This document shows, piece after piece, positions 54,860 to 63,540 of a DNA stretch of 64,000 bases (its first letter is position 1; each line of letters opens with the position of its first letter). Origin of the DNA: Candidatus Poseidonia sp. GTDB lineage: Archaea > Thermoplasmatota > Poseidoniia > Poseidoniales > Poseidoniaceae. The stretch is from the NCBI GenBank assembly GCA_030829545.1, contig JAURAI010000001.1, positions 134,234 through 198,233 of the forward strand, in the 5' to 3' direction. The position numbers and the translations under genes are program-made. The notes under the pieces were generated by a model that did no database searches, was not told where the DNA came from, and saw only the letters and a list, made by a program, of their open reading frames with translations.

Positions 54860-56470
54860 ATGGACCGATTACCAACAAGGGTTAATCGTGCTGACCCTGA
54901 GTTTGCGCAGCGGAAAGCCCACAACTTATCCCTGATTGAGGAATTGAGGGCGCGTTTGGCCAAAGCCTCTGAGGGCGGGGGTGGAAAATACGTTGACCGA
55001 CATCGGTCCCGTGGAAAACACCTGCCGCGAGAGCGTATCGAGCGAATCATCGACCCAGGTACTGCTTTTCTCGAATTGTCCCCACTCGCTGCACATGAGC
55101 TCTATGACGGCCGCGCACACTCTGCTGGAATCGTCACTGGGCTGGGCATGGTTCACGGTCGCGAATGCCTGTTCGTAGCCAACGATGCAACCGTGAAGGG
55201 CGGTTCGTACTACCCGATGACGGTCAAGAAACACATTCGCGCCCAAACCGTAGCCCACGAGAATCACCTTCCCTGCATCTATCTCGTCGACTCTGGTGGT
55301 GCTTTTTTGCCAATGCAAGACGAAGTCTTTCCAGACATTGGCCATTTTGGTCGTATCTTCCGCAATCAAGCACGTATGTCGGGTGACGGCATTCCACAGG
55401 TCGCCGCTGTCCTTGGGTCGTGTACCGCTGGAGGGGCCTACGTACCCGCCATGTCGGATGAATCCATCATTGTCAAGGGCAATGGAACCATCTTCCTTGC
55501 AGGACCACCATTGGTCAAGGCAGCAACGGGTGAAGAAGTTACAGCAGAAGCGTTGGGTGGTGCTGACGTGCATACTGCACAGTCGGGCGTCGCCGATCAT
55601 TTTGCAGAGGACGAAGACGAAGCGTTGAGGATGGTTCGTAACGTTGTTGAAAACCTCGGTCCAAATGAAAAAGCACCAGCTGCCATGGCTGAAGTTGAAG
55701 CCCCTGCTCACGATGTTGAAGATTTACTCGGCCTCATTCCCAGTGACAACCGAACTCCTGTTGAAGTTCGTGAATTGATTGCAAGAATTGTGGACGGGTC
55801 AAGATTCCATGAATTCAAATCCCGCTATGGAACGACACTGATCTGTGGATTCGCTCACATTCACGGACACAAGGTCGGGATTGTTGCCAACAACGGTATT
55901 TTGTTTTCAGAGTCCTCGCTCAAAGGGGCACACTTTGTCGAATTGTGCGGTCAGCGTGGTATTCCTCTCGTCTTCTTGCAGAATATTACTGGCTTTATGG
56001 TCGGCAAGGATTACGAAGCGGGCGGCATTGCAAAAGACGGAGCGAAATTAGTCACCGCTGTGTCCTGTGTCAACGTTCCTAAATTCACCGTCATCGTTGG
56101 TGGTTCACACGGTGCGGGCAACTACGGCATGTGCGGTCGTGCCTACGACCCACGTTTCCTTTTCATGTGGCCTAACAGCCGTATTTCTGTGATGGGTGGC
56201 CCACAAGCAGCAGATGTCTTGACAACTGTCAAACAAGACCAACGAGGTCGCGAAGGCCTTGAGCCTTTGGAAGGCGAAGAAATCGAAGCCTTCCGCAAGC
56301 CCATTCTTGACAAGTACGAAACAGAAGGAAGCCCCTATTATTCCACGGCTCGCCTTTGGGACGACGGAATCATTGACCCGCGAGACACACGAGACGTGCT
56401 CGGTTTGTGCCTTGCGGCTGCAAGAAATGCCCCCTTGCCCGATGACCGATACGGCATCTTTAGAATGTAA
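54860..56470 (+). CDS. mccB: Methylcrotonyl-CoA carboxylase, carboxyltransferase (beta) subunit
   Basis: A 536-residue carboxyltransferase that moves CO2 from carboxybiotin to 3-methylcrotonyl-CoA in leucine breakdown. It matches the MCC branch rather than propionyl-CoA carboxylase: the stretches [38 protein letters not shown] and [20 protein letters not shown] are characteristic. The ATG at 54860 gives the family-typical length; ATG 54824 and a TTG at 54779 overlapping DUF63 are less likely. It heads a compact four-gene set with a hydratase, biotin carboxylase and biotin carrier. Confidence 0.92.
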   Translation: MDRLPTRVNRADPEFAQRKAHNLSLIEELRARLAKASEGGGGKYVDRHRSRGKHLPRERIERIIDPGTAFLELSPLAAHELYDGRAHSAGIVTGLGMVHGRECLFVANDATVKGGSYYPMTVKKHIRAQTVAHENHLPCIYLVDSGGAFLPMQDEVFPDIGHFGRIFRNQARMSGDGIPQVAAVLGSCTAGGAYVPAMSDESIIVKGNGTIFLAGPPLVKAATGEEVTAEALGGADVHTAQSGVADHFAEDEDEALRMVRNVVENLGPNEKAPAAMAEVEAPAHDVEDLLGLIPSDNRTPVEVRELIARIVDGSRFHEFKSRYGTTLICGFAHIHGHKVGIVANNGILFSESSLKGAHFVELCGQRGIPLVFLQNITGFMVGKDYEAGGIAKDGAKLVTAVSCVNVPKFTVIVGGSHGAGNYGMCGRAYDPRFLFMWPNSRISVMGGPQAADVLTTVKQDQRGREGLEPLEGEEIEAFRKPILDKYETEGSPYYSTARLWDDGIIDPRDTRDVLGLCLAAARNAPLPDDRYGIFRM

Positions 56471-56475
56471 TTTTT

Positions 56476-56501
56476 CAATACAAGATTTAATTTTTCAATT
56501 G
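56476..56501 (+). repeat. Paired CAATTG element, copy 4 (leader of hydratase gene)
   Basis: The first box is CAATAC at 56476 and the second CAATTG at 56496, with spacer AAGATTTAATTTTT. AATTTTTCAAT is directly repeated at 56469 and 56489, again a 20-bp step. It lies within the 43-bp leader between mccB and the hydratase gene, just before that gene's GGAG site. Confidence 0.55.
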
Positions 56502-56513
56502 GAGTTTTTAGAA

Positions 56514-57380
56514 ATGGCAAACATGGACAACCCCCCTGCAACAAGCCTCATCCGTTTGGACATCGACGGGCCACGAGCACGCATTACCCTTGCTCGGTCA
56601 GAGAAATTCAATGCCCTCAACGTAGCCATGATTCAGGAATTGATTGACGTGCTTGAATGGACGGCTCTACGCAGTGCTGGGCGCCAAGACGCTCTCGAAG
56701 ATGAAAACGGCCGTCCCTACCTCCGTACCCTGGTGTTAAGCGGCGAAGGCCGCCATTTTTGCGCTGGTGCAGACATCAACATGATGCGAGATGCTGGAGC
56801 CAATACTCCCGAAGAGAATAGGGCTGATTCAAAACGCCTTGACCGCCTCTTCAACGGCCTGTGGAGTCACCCCTGCTTCACCGTGGCAGCCGCTCAGGGA
56901 GTGGCTCTTGGCGGAGGTGCTGGACTCATCTCTTGCTGTGATTATGTCGTTGGCACCACCAACCTCCGCATCGCCCTTTCTGAAGGTAAGCTTGGCATCC
57001 TCCCTGCCGTTATCGGCCCCTATGTCTACCGACGACTTGGTTCTGCGACCTTCCGACGGTTGGCCATGCAAGCCAGCAGAATTCAATCCGATGAAGCACT
57101 TCGTATCGGATTCATCGAGCGAATTGTACCAGAGGTGAACGATTTTGATGCTGCGATTGATGAAATCATCACTGAAGTCCTCACGACGGGCCCTTCAGCG
57201 GTGACCCTGGCCAAGGAATTGACGCTCGGCTTTGATCGCTGGACCGATTCAGATGAAGCGTTGCGAGATTGGACACTGGATTTCACCAGTCGCATGCGTG
57301 GCTCAAATGAAGGTCAAGAAGGCCTCTCGTCCTTCCTTGAAAAGCGACCACCAAATTGGAAACAAGACGAAGATAACTGA
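56514..57380 (+). CDS. Enoyl-CoA hydratase/isomerase, probable methylglutaconyl-CoA hydratase
   Basis: A 288-residue crotonase-fold enzyme. The oxyanion-hole stretches FCAGADINMM and GVALGGGAGLISCCDYVV, followed by SEGKLGILPAVIGPYV, are diagnostic. Its position between mccB and the biotin carboxylase points to hydration of 3-methylglutaconyl-CoA, the product of MCC, to HMG-CoA; that specificity is inferred from context. An in-frame start far upstream overlaps mccB and is rejected because the ATG at 56514 has a GGAG and fits family length. Confidence 0.9.
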   Translation: MANMDNPPATSLIRLDIDGPRARITLARSEKFNALNVAMIQELIDVLEWTALRSAGRQDALEDENGRPYLRTLVLSGEGRHFCAGADINMMRDAGANTPEENRADSKRLDRLFNGLWSHPCFTVAAAQGVALGGGAGLISCCDYVVGTTNLRIALSEGKLGILPAVIGPYVYRRLGSATFRRLAMQASRIQSDEALRIGFIERIVPEVNDFDAAIDEIITEVLTTGPSAVTLAKELTLGFDRWTDSDEALRDWTLDFTSRMRGSNEGQEGLSSFLEKRPPNWKQDEDN

Positions 57381-57389
57381 GGGGCGACG

Positions 57390-58898
57390 ATGGTCAGTAA
57401 GGTTTTGGTGGCTAACCGAGGTGAAATCGCCTGTCGGATTCTGCGTGCGTGTTCAGAAGCCGGAATTGGAAGCGTTGCCATTTGTGCCCCGAACGACCAG
57501 GGGAGCCTCTTCACTGAACTTGCTGACGAAGTCGTCCTGCTCGAAGGAACCACCATTGGTGAAACCTACCTTGACCAAGAGCAAATTATTGCTGCAGCCC
57601 ACTCGACCGGTGCTGATGCGATTCACCCTGGTTTTGGATTCCTATCCGAGCGTGCAGAATTTGCAAGGCACGTGAGCGCCAACGGACTGATTTGGATTGG
57701 ACCCTCTCCCGAAGCCATTGACCAGATGGGCGACAAAATGACTGCACGCCAAACGATGCGCGCTGCGGGAGTTCCTGTCATTCCGGGTGAAGAAGTCGAA
57801 GAGGTTGACGAAGCAAAAACTCTCGAAGCCTTGCGAGGCGCCGCCCAACGGGTTGGCTACCCTCTGTTGCTGAAAGCCTCAAGTGGTGGCGGTGGCAAAG
57901 GAATGCGTGCAGTGCATGACCCAGCTGACTTTGACCAAGCTGCATCAGCCGCTCAGCGAGAAGCAATTGCTGCTTTTGGCGACGGACGAATTTACATTGA
58001 ACGTTTGCTCACGGGCTCCAAGCACATCGAGATACAGGTGCTTGCCGACCGCCACGGACGAACCATCCATCTGGGGGAGCGTGAATGCAGTGTGCAGCGT
58101 CGCCACCAGAAGGTGTTCGAAGAAGCCCCCGGCCCCACCATGACGCCTGAATTACGTGAAGCAATGGGACAAGCAGCCGTGGCTGCTGCTCAGGCTGTTG
58201 ATTACGAAGGAGCCGGGACGGTTGAATTCCTGCTGGCCGCATCGGGTGAGTTTTTCTTCCTCGAGATGAACACACGAATCCAAGTCGAGCATCCTGTGAC
58301 AGAATTGGTTACTGGCGTGGACATCGTACGAGAACAATTGCGCATCGCCAACGGTGAGCCAATGTCGTGCGGTGACTTGATGATCCGTGGCCACGCCATC
58401 GAAGTTCGTCTTTATGCAGAAGATGCAGCCAATAATTTCCTTCCCGCCATCGGGCCGTTGGCTGTATTCCGACCCCCAGAGGGGCCGGGTATTCGCCTCG
58501 ATACCGGGGTGCGAGAAGGTGATGACATCACGCCAAATTACGACCCCATGTTGGCTAAATTGATTGTTTGGGCACCTTCTCGGGTTGAAGCATTGCAAAA
58601 AATGCGCCGTGCTCTTGATGAATTTGTTATTTTGGGCACCACCACCAACGTTGAATTCCTTCGTGACCTTTGTGACGCCCAGCCTGTCATCGACGGTTCA
58701 ACAACCACCACAACCATTGACACTTTGTGGCCAAATGGGTGGAACCCCCCACAGGATTTGACCCTTGAGGACGCTTCCTTGCTCGTTGCTGCGGGTGCTG
58801 AGACACTCGGCCTCCACCGCCAACGAGAAAGGTCTGCAAAGGAAGGAACTGGTGGACCTGAAAGTCCCTTTGCAACCCTTAACCGGAGGTATCCATGA
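57390..58898 (+). CDS. mccA: Acyl-CoA carboxylase, biotin carboxylase subunit
   Basis: A 502-residue ATP-grasp enzyme that carboxylates biotin using bicarbonate. The N-terminal VLVANRGEIACRI, the ATP loop LLKASSGGGGKGMR, the GERECSVQRRHQK stretch and the catalytic FLEMNTRIQVEHPVTE are all intact. In bacterial MCC the alpha chain is about 650 residues and includes the biotin carrier; here the chain ends after the carboxylase domain and the carrier is a separate gene. Stop and next start overlap as ATGA. It may also serve other acyl-CoA carboxylases. Confidence 0.94.
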   Translation: MVSKVLVANRGEIACRILRACSEAGIGSVAICAPNDQGSLFTELADEVVLLEGTTIGETYLDQEQIIAAAHSTGADAIHPGFGFLSERAEFARHVSANGLIWIGPSPEAIDQMGDKMTARQTMRAAGVPVIPGEEVEEVDEAKTLEALRGAAQRVGYPLLLKASSGGGGKGMRAVHDPADFDQAASAAQREAIAAFGDGRIYIERLLTGSKHIEIQVLADRHGRTIHLGERECSVQRRHQKVFEEAPGPTMTPELREAMGQAAVAAAQAVDYEGAGTVEFLLAASGEFFFLEMNTRIQVEHPVTELVTGVDIVREQLRIANGEPMSCGDLMIRGHAIEVRLYAEDAANNFLPAIGPLAVFRPPEGPGIRLDTGVREGDDITPNYDPMLAKLIVWAPSRVEALQKMRRALDEFVILGTTTNVEFLRDLCDAQPVIDGSTTTTTIDTLWPNGWNPPQDLTLEDASLLVAAGAETLGLHRQRERSAKEGTGGPESPFATLNRRYP

Positions 58899-59365
58899 TG
58901 CAGTATACCTTTGCTTCCTCTGATGGCCCGATTGAAGTGACCCTTGCACGTCACGGTGAGGCCCTGCAACTCTCTGGATATTCACTCGCACAACACGACC
59001 GAGGTCGATTGTTGGTGACGCTTGCGAACGGAACAACATGCATCGCACACGCTACAAAAGTTGGTGATGTATGGTGGGTTCACCTCAACGGACGCACCTA
59101 CCGCTGGGAACGAATTGAACCTGGTTCATCCTCAGCGCATGATGAAGGCGGGTTGGTTGCCCCAATGCCGGGTAAAGTTCTCGAAGTCCTCGTGCGAGAA
59201 GGGCAATCTGTCGAAGCGGGTACGTCTCTCATGGTTCTTGAAGCCATGAAGATGGAACACCGGATCGTTGCATCAACCGACGGCATGGTAGCACACATCC
59301 ATTTTCAAGCCGGTGAACAGGTCGCACAAGGAGCCGTATTGCTGGACCTTGAAGAAACAGAATGA
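58895..59365 (+). CDS. Biotin carboxyl carrier protein
   Basis: A 156-residue protein whose last 75 residues form a biotinyl domain: VAPMPGKVLEVLVREGQSVE, then EAMKMEHRIVAS in which the Lys carries biotin. The first 80 residues form the beta-rich linker (BT-like) domain normally found in MCC and propionyl-CoA carboxylase alpha chains, so this is the detached C-terminal part of such a chain. GGAGGT stands eight bases before the start. It overlaps mccA by 4 bp. Confidence 0.93.
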   Translation: MMQYTFASSDGPIEVTLARHGEALQLSGYSLAQHDRGRLLVTLANGTTCIAHATKVGDVWWVHLNGRTYRWERIEPGSSSAHDEGGLVAPMPGKVLEVLVREGQSVEAGTSLMVLEAMKMEHRIVASTDGMVAHIHFQAGEQVAQGAVLLDLEETE

Positions 59366-59422
59366 CCTGCTCGTCACTGTACAACCCAACATCCATCTCC
59401 ACTGAAGCACGTATTCAAGTTT

Positions 59423-59448
59423 CAATTGGGAAATCAAATTTTCAATTG
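59423..59448 (+). repeat. Paired CAATTG element, copy 5 (intergenic)
   Basis: CAATTG boxes at 59423 and 59443 with spacer GGAAATCAAATTTT. This is a clean, two-box copy lying outside coding sequence, 58 bases past the biotin carrier gene and about 120 bases before the exporter gene. Confidence 0.6.
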
Positions 59449-59540
59449 TAAAAACCACCATTCCAGTCGCAGACAGATGGTCTTCTCATCGCAAATATTG
59501 CCCTTAAACTGAGGTTGTTTAGCGAAATCAAAACAGGCGG

Positions 59541-59547
59541 TTATAAA
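59541..59547 (+). promoter_or_regulatory. TATA-like promoter box of the exporter gene
   Basis: TTATAAA at 59541-59547 ends 21 bases before the ATG at 59569, right for transcription starting at about the start codon. No Shine-Dalgarno is seen, so the message is probably leaderless. Confidence 0.6.
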
Positions 59548-59568
59548 CGAAAAGAATGTGCGAAAATC

Positions 59569-62346
59569 ATGCGAAATCCTTTCATGGCCTTGACCAACTG
59601 GAGCGTCGACCGCCCCCGCACAGCCTTTGCCACCATTCTCCTCGTCGTATTTATGCTCGCTTCGGGTGCTATGCATCTTCAGTTCGATAACAGCGAGGAT
59701 GGTTTCTTTCCCGACGACCCGAGCGTTGATCTGCTCAACGAAGTCGAGTCTGAATACCGTTCCAACATCGATTTTATCCGCGTCATCAGCGATATCGAAG
59801 AGGGCGATATGCTCAACCAATCAACGTGGCAGCAATTAGCACAAATTGAGGCAACCATGCTCGGTGATGAGAACTTCACTGACTACCACTACCCGCTGTT
59901 TGGAACACAGGCGAACAACGGCCCTGCGGGCCAAGCCATGCAGTGGATGGCACTCCACGACGAGGTCATGGCAGATGCTTGGCTGAGCGGCTTGGAAACA
60001 TCTCTCCTCGATGTATTGATGGCATCCGACGATGCAAACCTCAGCGCGGCATTGCAGAACCTCAGCGCTGCCGCCAATTCAGTGCCTGAAGTTGAACCCG
60101 TGACCCCTCAGCGCCTGATGGATTGGGACGCAGGCAATCCTGCGGTTTGGTTGCCCCGATTGGACAGCGGCGCCAACCTCTCCGACGAGTTGGGTCAACT
60201 CATGGGTCAGTTGGCCAGTGCGCCAGATAACCGAAGCGCTGCGCAAGCAGGCCAAATCGCAGCCATCACCGGCCCGCTTCAGTCCCAACTCGGCCCACTG
60301 CTTGGATTACAATCCGTTGATTTCCGAGCAGCCATTCTCTCATGCTTGCCTACAGATGACGGTGAAGACCCGTGGAACTCCGACGGCCCCGTCATGGTCA
60401 CCCTGGTGGTTTCAAGCGAACCTGACGACTACGGTTACGACGTTATTGGGGATGTGCAAGCTGACCTCGCCCCGTGGGCGGAGAGCCTTGAAGAGAGCAT
60501 CATTAGCATGACTGGAGACGATGACCTTCGCACCTTCTCGTTCGCTCAATTTGCAGAAAACTCCACCGCTACCATCGGCAAAGAAATCGGGATGCTCACC
60601 AGTGCAGCCTTGCTCTTGCTTGGAATTATTCTCTGGTTTAATTTCCGAAGCGTTCGGGAAACTGCCTACGTATTGAGCCTAACGATTTTGGCGATTATGG
60701 CCACGTACGGACTTTCTGGATGGCTGCAATTCCTTGGCGTCAACATGACGTTCAATGCTGCGATGAATTCTATTCCCGTGTTGCTGTTGGCCATCGGGGT
60801 TGACTACGGCTTGCACGTGGTCGTACGGATACGTGAAGAATTGAAGTCAGAGGAGGAAAAGAACCCGCAAGGAAGGGTGACACTCCGAGACTTTGACCTC
60901 GAATCACGACGCAGAGCCATTCGCCAAGGGACCATTTTGACATCAATTGCTCTTCTTATTGCCATCTTTACCGATATGATTGGATTCCTTTCCTTCCGCC
61001 TGTCGAGCCTTGCGTTCCTGCAAGTCTTTGGAACAGTCATCGCTATTGGTCTCTTTTTCATCTATCTACTCAGCATTTCAGCCCTCCCCGCGCTGATGTT
61101 GATCCTCCCTGTCAAGAGATTGCCCATGGAAAAAGCCAGCAAAATCACGGTTGGACCTGTCAGTAATAACATCGCCACGCTTTCCCAGCGCCCGTCGTTG
61201 GTCGGTATCATCGCTGTGATCCTGCTGGTTCCTATGTTCTTTGGATTCCAGCAATTGGAGGTCGCCTTTGAACAACGCGACCAACTCGATGATTCGGTTC
61301 CTGTGGTGCAGGACTTCCTTCTAATCAGTGATGAGTTTGGTACGAGTCGCTCACCGCTCTACATCGTTGTCGACGGAGACATCCTCTCCGAGGAAGGCAA
61401 AGCCGCATGGTATGTTACGCAACAAGGACTCTCTGAACTTGAATCCATCAACGGTGTACCAAGCGGACTTTGGGACATGTTTGAGCAGGCACGCCTGCAA
61501 GATTCCGACCTTGATGAAATGCTGCTTGCTGCAGAAAATGGAGAAGCAGGGGCATGGCAGGCTCTCCAAACATGGGCATTGGACAATGCGACTGGAATCG
61601 AATTGACCAAGAGTTTCCTCGCCCGGGACGGCGAACAGACGGTCATCTCATTCCAAGGTGATACATTGGACTGGGCCGCAACTGTTGAATTCGCAGAAAG
61701 CATTGAAGCGGCCTTGGAGAAGATGGCTGATGACATTGATGACTCCTATCTCCTGCGCCTGAGTGGCCGCAGCCTCATCAACGCACAAACAACTTCGGAC
61801 GTTGCAACGGCCTCTGTACAATCGACTGCAATCGTAGCCATCGTCATTTTGTTGATGTTAACCTCCATTCACACCTTCCGCAATCAAAACGACTTCAAGG
61901 AAGGTCTGCAGCGCGGCTTCGTCTCGTGGATTCCTCTCATGATGGTCGTGGTTTGGGTCTACGGATTGATGGGTTACACCGGCTACAACATCAACTCTCA
62001 AACGGTTACCATCGGAGCACTATCACTTGGCCTGGGGGTTGATTATGCGGTTCACTTTACGACCCGACTTGAAGAGGAAGCAGAACATGACCCGAAGGCT
62101 ACGCCACACGAATGGGTTGCTCGGTCAACGGCGACGACCGGACGGGCCATGGGTGGAGCTGCCCTCACTACGGCAGGTGGATTTGCTGTCCTGAACCTCT
62201 CAGCACTCTTGCCGCTTCGTCTGTTTGGACAAGCCTTCGTAGTCGCTATCACCTTGGCCTTGCTATCGAGCCTGTTGATTCTACCAGCACTCTACACGCC
62301 ATTCCTGCGTAGAACGGCAGCAAAGGCATTGGGTGAGGAAGAATGA
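59569..62346 (+). CDS. RND/MMPL-family membrane exporter
   Basis: A 925-residue membrane transporter with the duplicated RND layout: helix 1 near residue 20, a large extracytoplasmic domain (about 45-345), five helices, a second helix-plus-domain unit and five more helices. The repeated GVDYGLHVVVRIREE and GVDYAVHFTTRLEEE at the end of each half are typical of the archaeal MMPL/HpnN-like branch. It is likely to export lipids, hopanoid-like or other hydrophobic cargo by the proton gradient. The start choice follows the TATA box; a TTG 54 bases upstream is unlikely. Its stop overlaps the next gene by 4 bp (ATGA). Confidence 0.88.
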   Translation: MRNPFMALTNWSVDRPRTAFATILLVVFMLASGAMHLQFDNSEDGFFPDDPSVDLLNEVESEYRSNIDFIRVISDIEEGDMLNQSTWQQLAQIEATMLGDENFTDYHYPLFGTQANNGPAGQAMQWMALHDEVMADAWLSGLETSLLDVLMASDDANLSAALQNLSAAANSVPEVEPVTPQRLMDWDAGNPAVWLPRLDSGANLSDELGQLMGQLASAPDNRSAAQAGQIAAITGPLQSQLGPLLGLQSVDFRAAILSCLPTDDGEDPWNSDGPVMVTLVVSSEPDDYGYDVIGDVQADLAPWAESLEESIISMTGDDDLRTFSFAQFAENSTATIGKEIGMLTSAALLLLGIILWFNFRSVRETAYVLSLTILAIMATYGLSGWLQFLGVNMTFNAAMNSIPVLLLAIGVDYGLHVVVRIREELKSEEEKNPQGRVTLRDFDLESRRRAIRQGTILTSIALLIAIFTDMIGFLSFRLSSLAFLQVFGTVIAIGLFFIYLLSISALPALMLILPVKRLPMEKASKITVGPVSNNIATLSQRPSLVGIIAVILLVPMFFGFQQLEVAFEQRDQLDDSVPVVQDFLLISDEFGTSRSPLYIVVDGDILSEEGKAAWYVTQQGLSELESINGVPSGLWDMFEQARLQDSDLDEMLLAAENGEAGAWQALQTWALDNATGIELTKSFLARDGEQTVISFQGDTLDWAATVEFAESIEAALEKMADDIDDSYLLRLSGRSLINAQTTSDVATASVQSTAIVAIVILLMLTSIHTFRNQNDFKEGLQRGFVSWIPLMMVVVWVYGLMGYTGYNINSQTVTIGALSLGLGVDYAVHFTTRLEEEAEHDPKATPHEWVARSTATTGRAMGGAALTTAGGFAVLNLSALLPLRLFGQAFVVAITLALLSSLLILPALYTPFLRRTAAKALGEEE

Positions 62347-62885
62347 ACCGTAGATTTGTTTTTTGGTCCACCTTCGCTGTGGGGCCTCTCATCCTGTTGT
62401 CCTATTGGCGTGGCGTGAGTGCTTTTGAGGACCCGGTGGTCTATTGGGGCAATGTTTCATCCGACATGCAATCGTTCATTGTACCGTGGATGTTTGTTGC
62501 GGCGATTGGATACCTGTTGATGTGGCACCGCTTTTTCTTTGCATGGAGTGAAGAGAATGTTGCAAAGTTGCACTACCCCTGGCAAGAAGAGGATGGAAAA
62601 GGTGTTCAGCGAGTGATGATTCTATATGGGGCCTTCTTGCTCACTTCGTTGGTTTGGATTGATTTAACACGCATCTACATTGAACAACCCGGCACGTTGC
62701 AAGCCGTTCTTGTCGTTGCCGTGTTGTGGACTGCAGGATTAGCAAGCATGGGCTTTGGCCTGCTCGCTTGGGCCACACGTGATGAACTGCAAGGAAGTCG
62801 AGCAGTCTTGGCTGGTTCGATCATGCTCTCCATCCAATGCACCTGGTGGGACGCCATCTATTGGGTGTGGCACTTTGCTTGGTAA
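62343..62885 (+). CDS. Four-helix membrane protein, unknown
   Basis: A 180-residue membrane protein with about five hydrophobic segments (residues 5-22, 43-62, 90-108, 118-140, 150-175). It is not a family I can name. The start overlaps the exporter stop as ATGA, so it is almost certainly made with it and could be an accessory protein. Trp is unusually frequent near the C-terminus (QCTWWDAIYWVWHFAW). Confidence 0.7.
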   Translation: MNRRFVFWSTFAVGPLILLSYWRGVSAFEDPVVYWGNVSSDMQSFIVPWMFVAAIGYLLMWHRFFFAWSEENVAKLHYPWQEEDGKGVQRVMILYGAFLLTSLVWIDLTRIYIEQPGTLQAVLVVAVLWTAGLASMGFGLLAWATRDELQGSRAVLAGSIMLSIQCTWWDAIYWVWHFAW

Positions 62886-62924
62886 GAACAGTCCTTGATA
62901 TACTGATGAAGGTGGAGCCAAATC

Positions 62925-63536
62925 ATGTCAACCATGCGGTCCGTACTCACCTTCATGACCGTCCTCCTGATGCTCGCAGGCTGCACGGCACCGCCTGTAA
63001 CCGAAGCAATCGTTGAGGAAGAAACCGTTGCCTTGACGCCCGAAAACCTCTCATTTTCAGCCCCTACTCTTGACCGAGATGTAGACCAAGGCAAAAGTCA
63101 CGACCTACGCAACAGCTTCGACGGCCCCGTGTTGATGCTCTGGGTTGCTGCTGGCTGCAGTGGATGTCATGACTGGACCGGTCTCATCAAAGAAGAAATG
63201 GAGGCCGGCAACATTTCCAATTCCACCAACATCATCTCAGTTCATCGTTATGCTGCCTTTGAGTCATCCGAAGATGTCGCTGAACGCTATGGCAATAACA
63301 ACAGCAGCGAGTATACTCCATGGCCCATCTTGCTGCCAGATGAAAGCACCAAGGTCATTGATGCCTCCACTGGACGCATGACAGAGGTCGGCTTGTACAC
63401 CGCCTTTCAGAACCCTGTGACACCAACATTGCAGGTTATTGACGAAAACGGCCGGCTGGTGTGGACCTCCCGAACATACTGGTCCAACAGCACGGTTTTG
63501 CAGGAAGCCTTGAACATCATGAACGTAGGTGCGTGA
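62925..63536 (+). CDS. Thioredoxin-like lipoprotein
   Basis: A 203-residue exported protein. The hydrophobic leader ends in the lipobox LAGC (Cys at about 20), so it should be anchored outside by a lipid. The mature part looks like a thioredoxin fold: VLMLWVAAGCSGCHDW holds a Cys-x2-Cys active site, and NPVTPTLQVIDENGRLVW supplies the cis-proline strand. Such proteins reduce disulphides in apocytochrome c or other exported proteins, which fits the ccmF gene 12 kb upstream, though direct partnership is unproven. A second ATG three codons in is possible. Confidence 0.82.
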   Translation: MSTMRSVLTFMTVLLMLAGCTAPPVTEAIVEEETVALTPENLSFSAPTLDRDVDQGKSHDLRNSFDGPVLMLWVAAGCSGCHDWTGLIKEEMEAGNISNSTNIISVHRYAAFESSEDVAERYGNNNSSEYTPWPILLPDESTKVIDASTGRMTEVGLYTAFQNPVTPTLQVIDENGRLVWTSRTYWSNSTVLQEALNIMNVGA

Positions 63537-63540
63537 CAAC

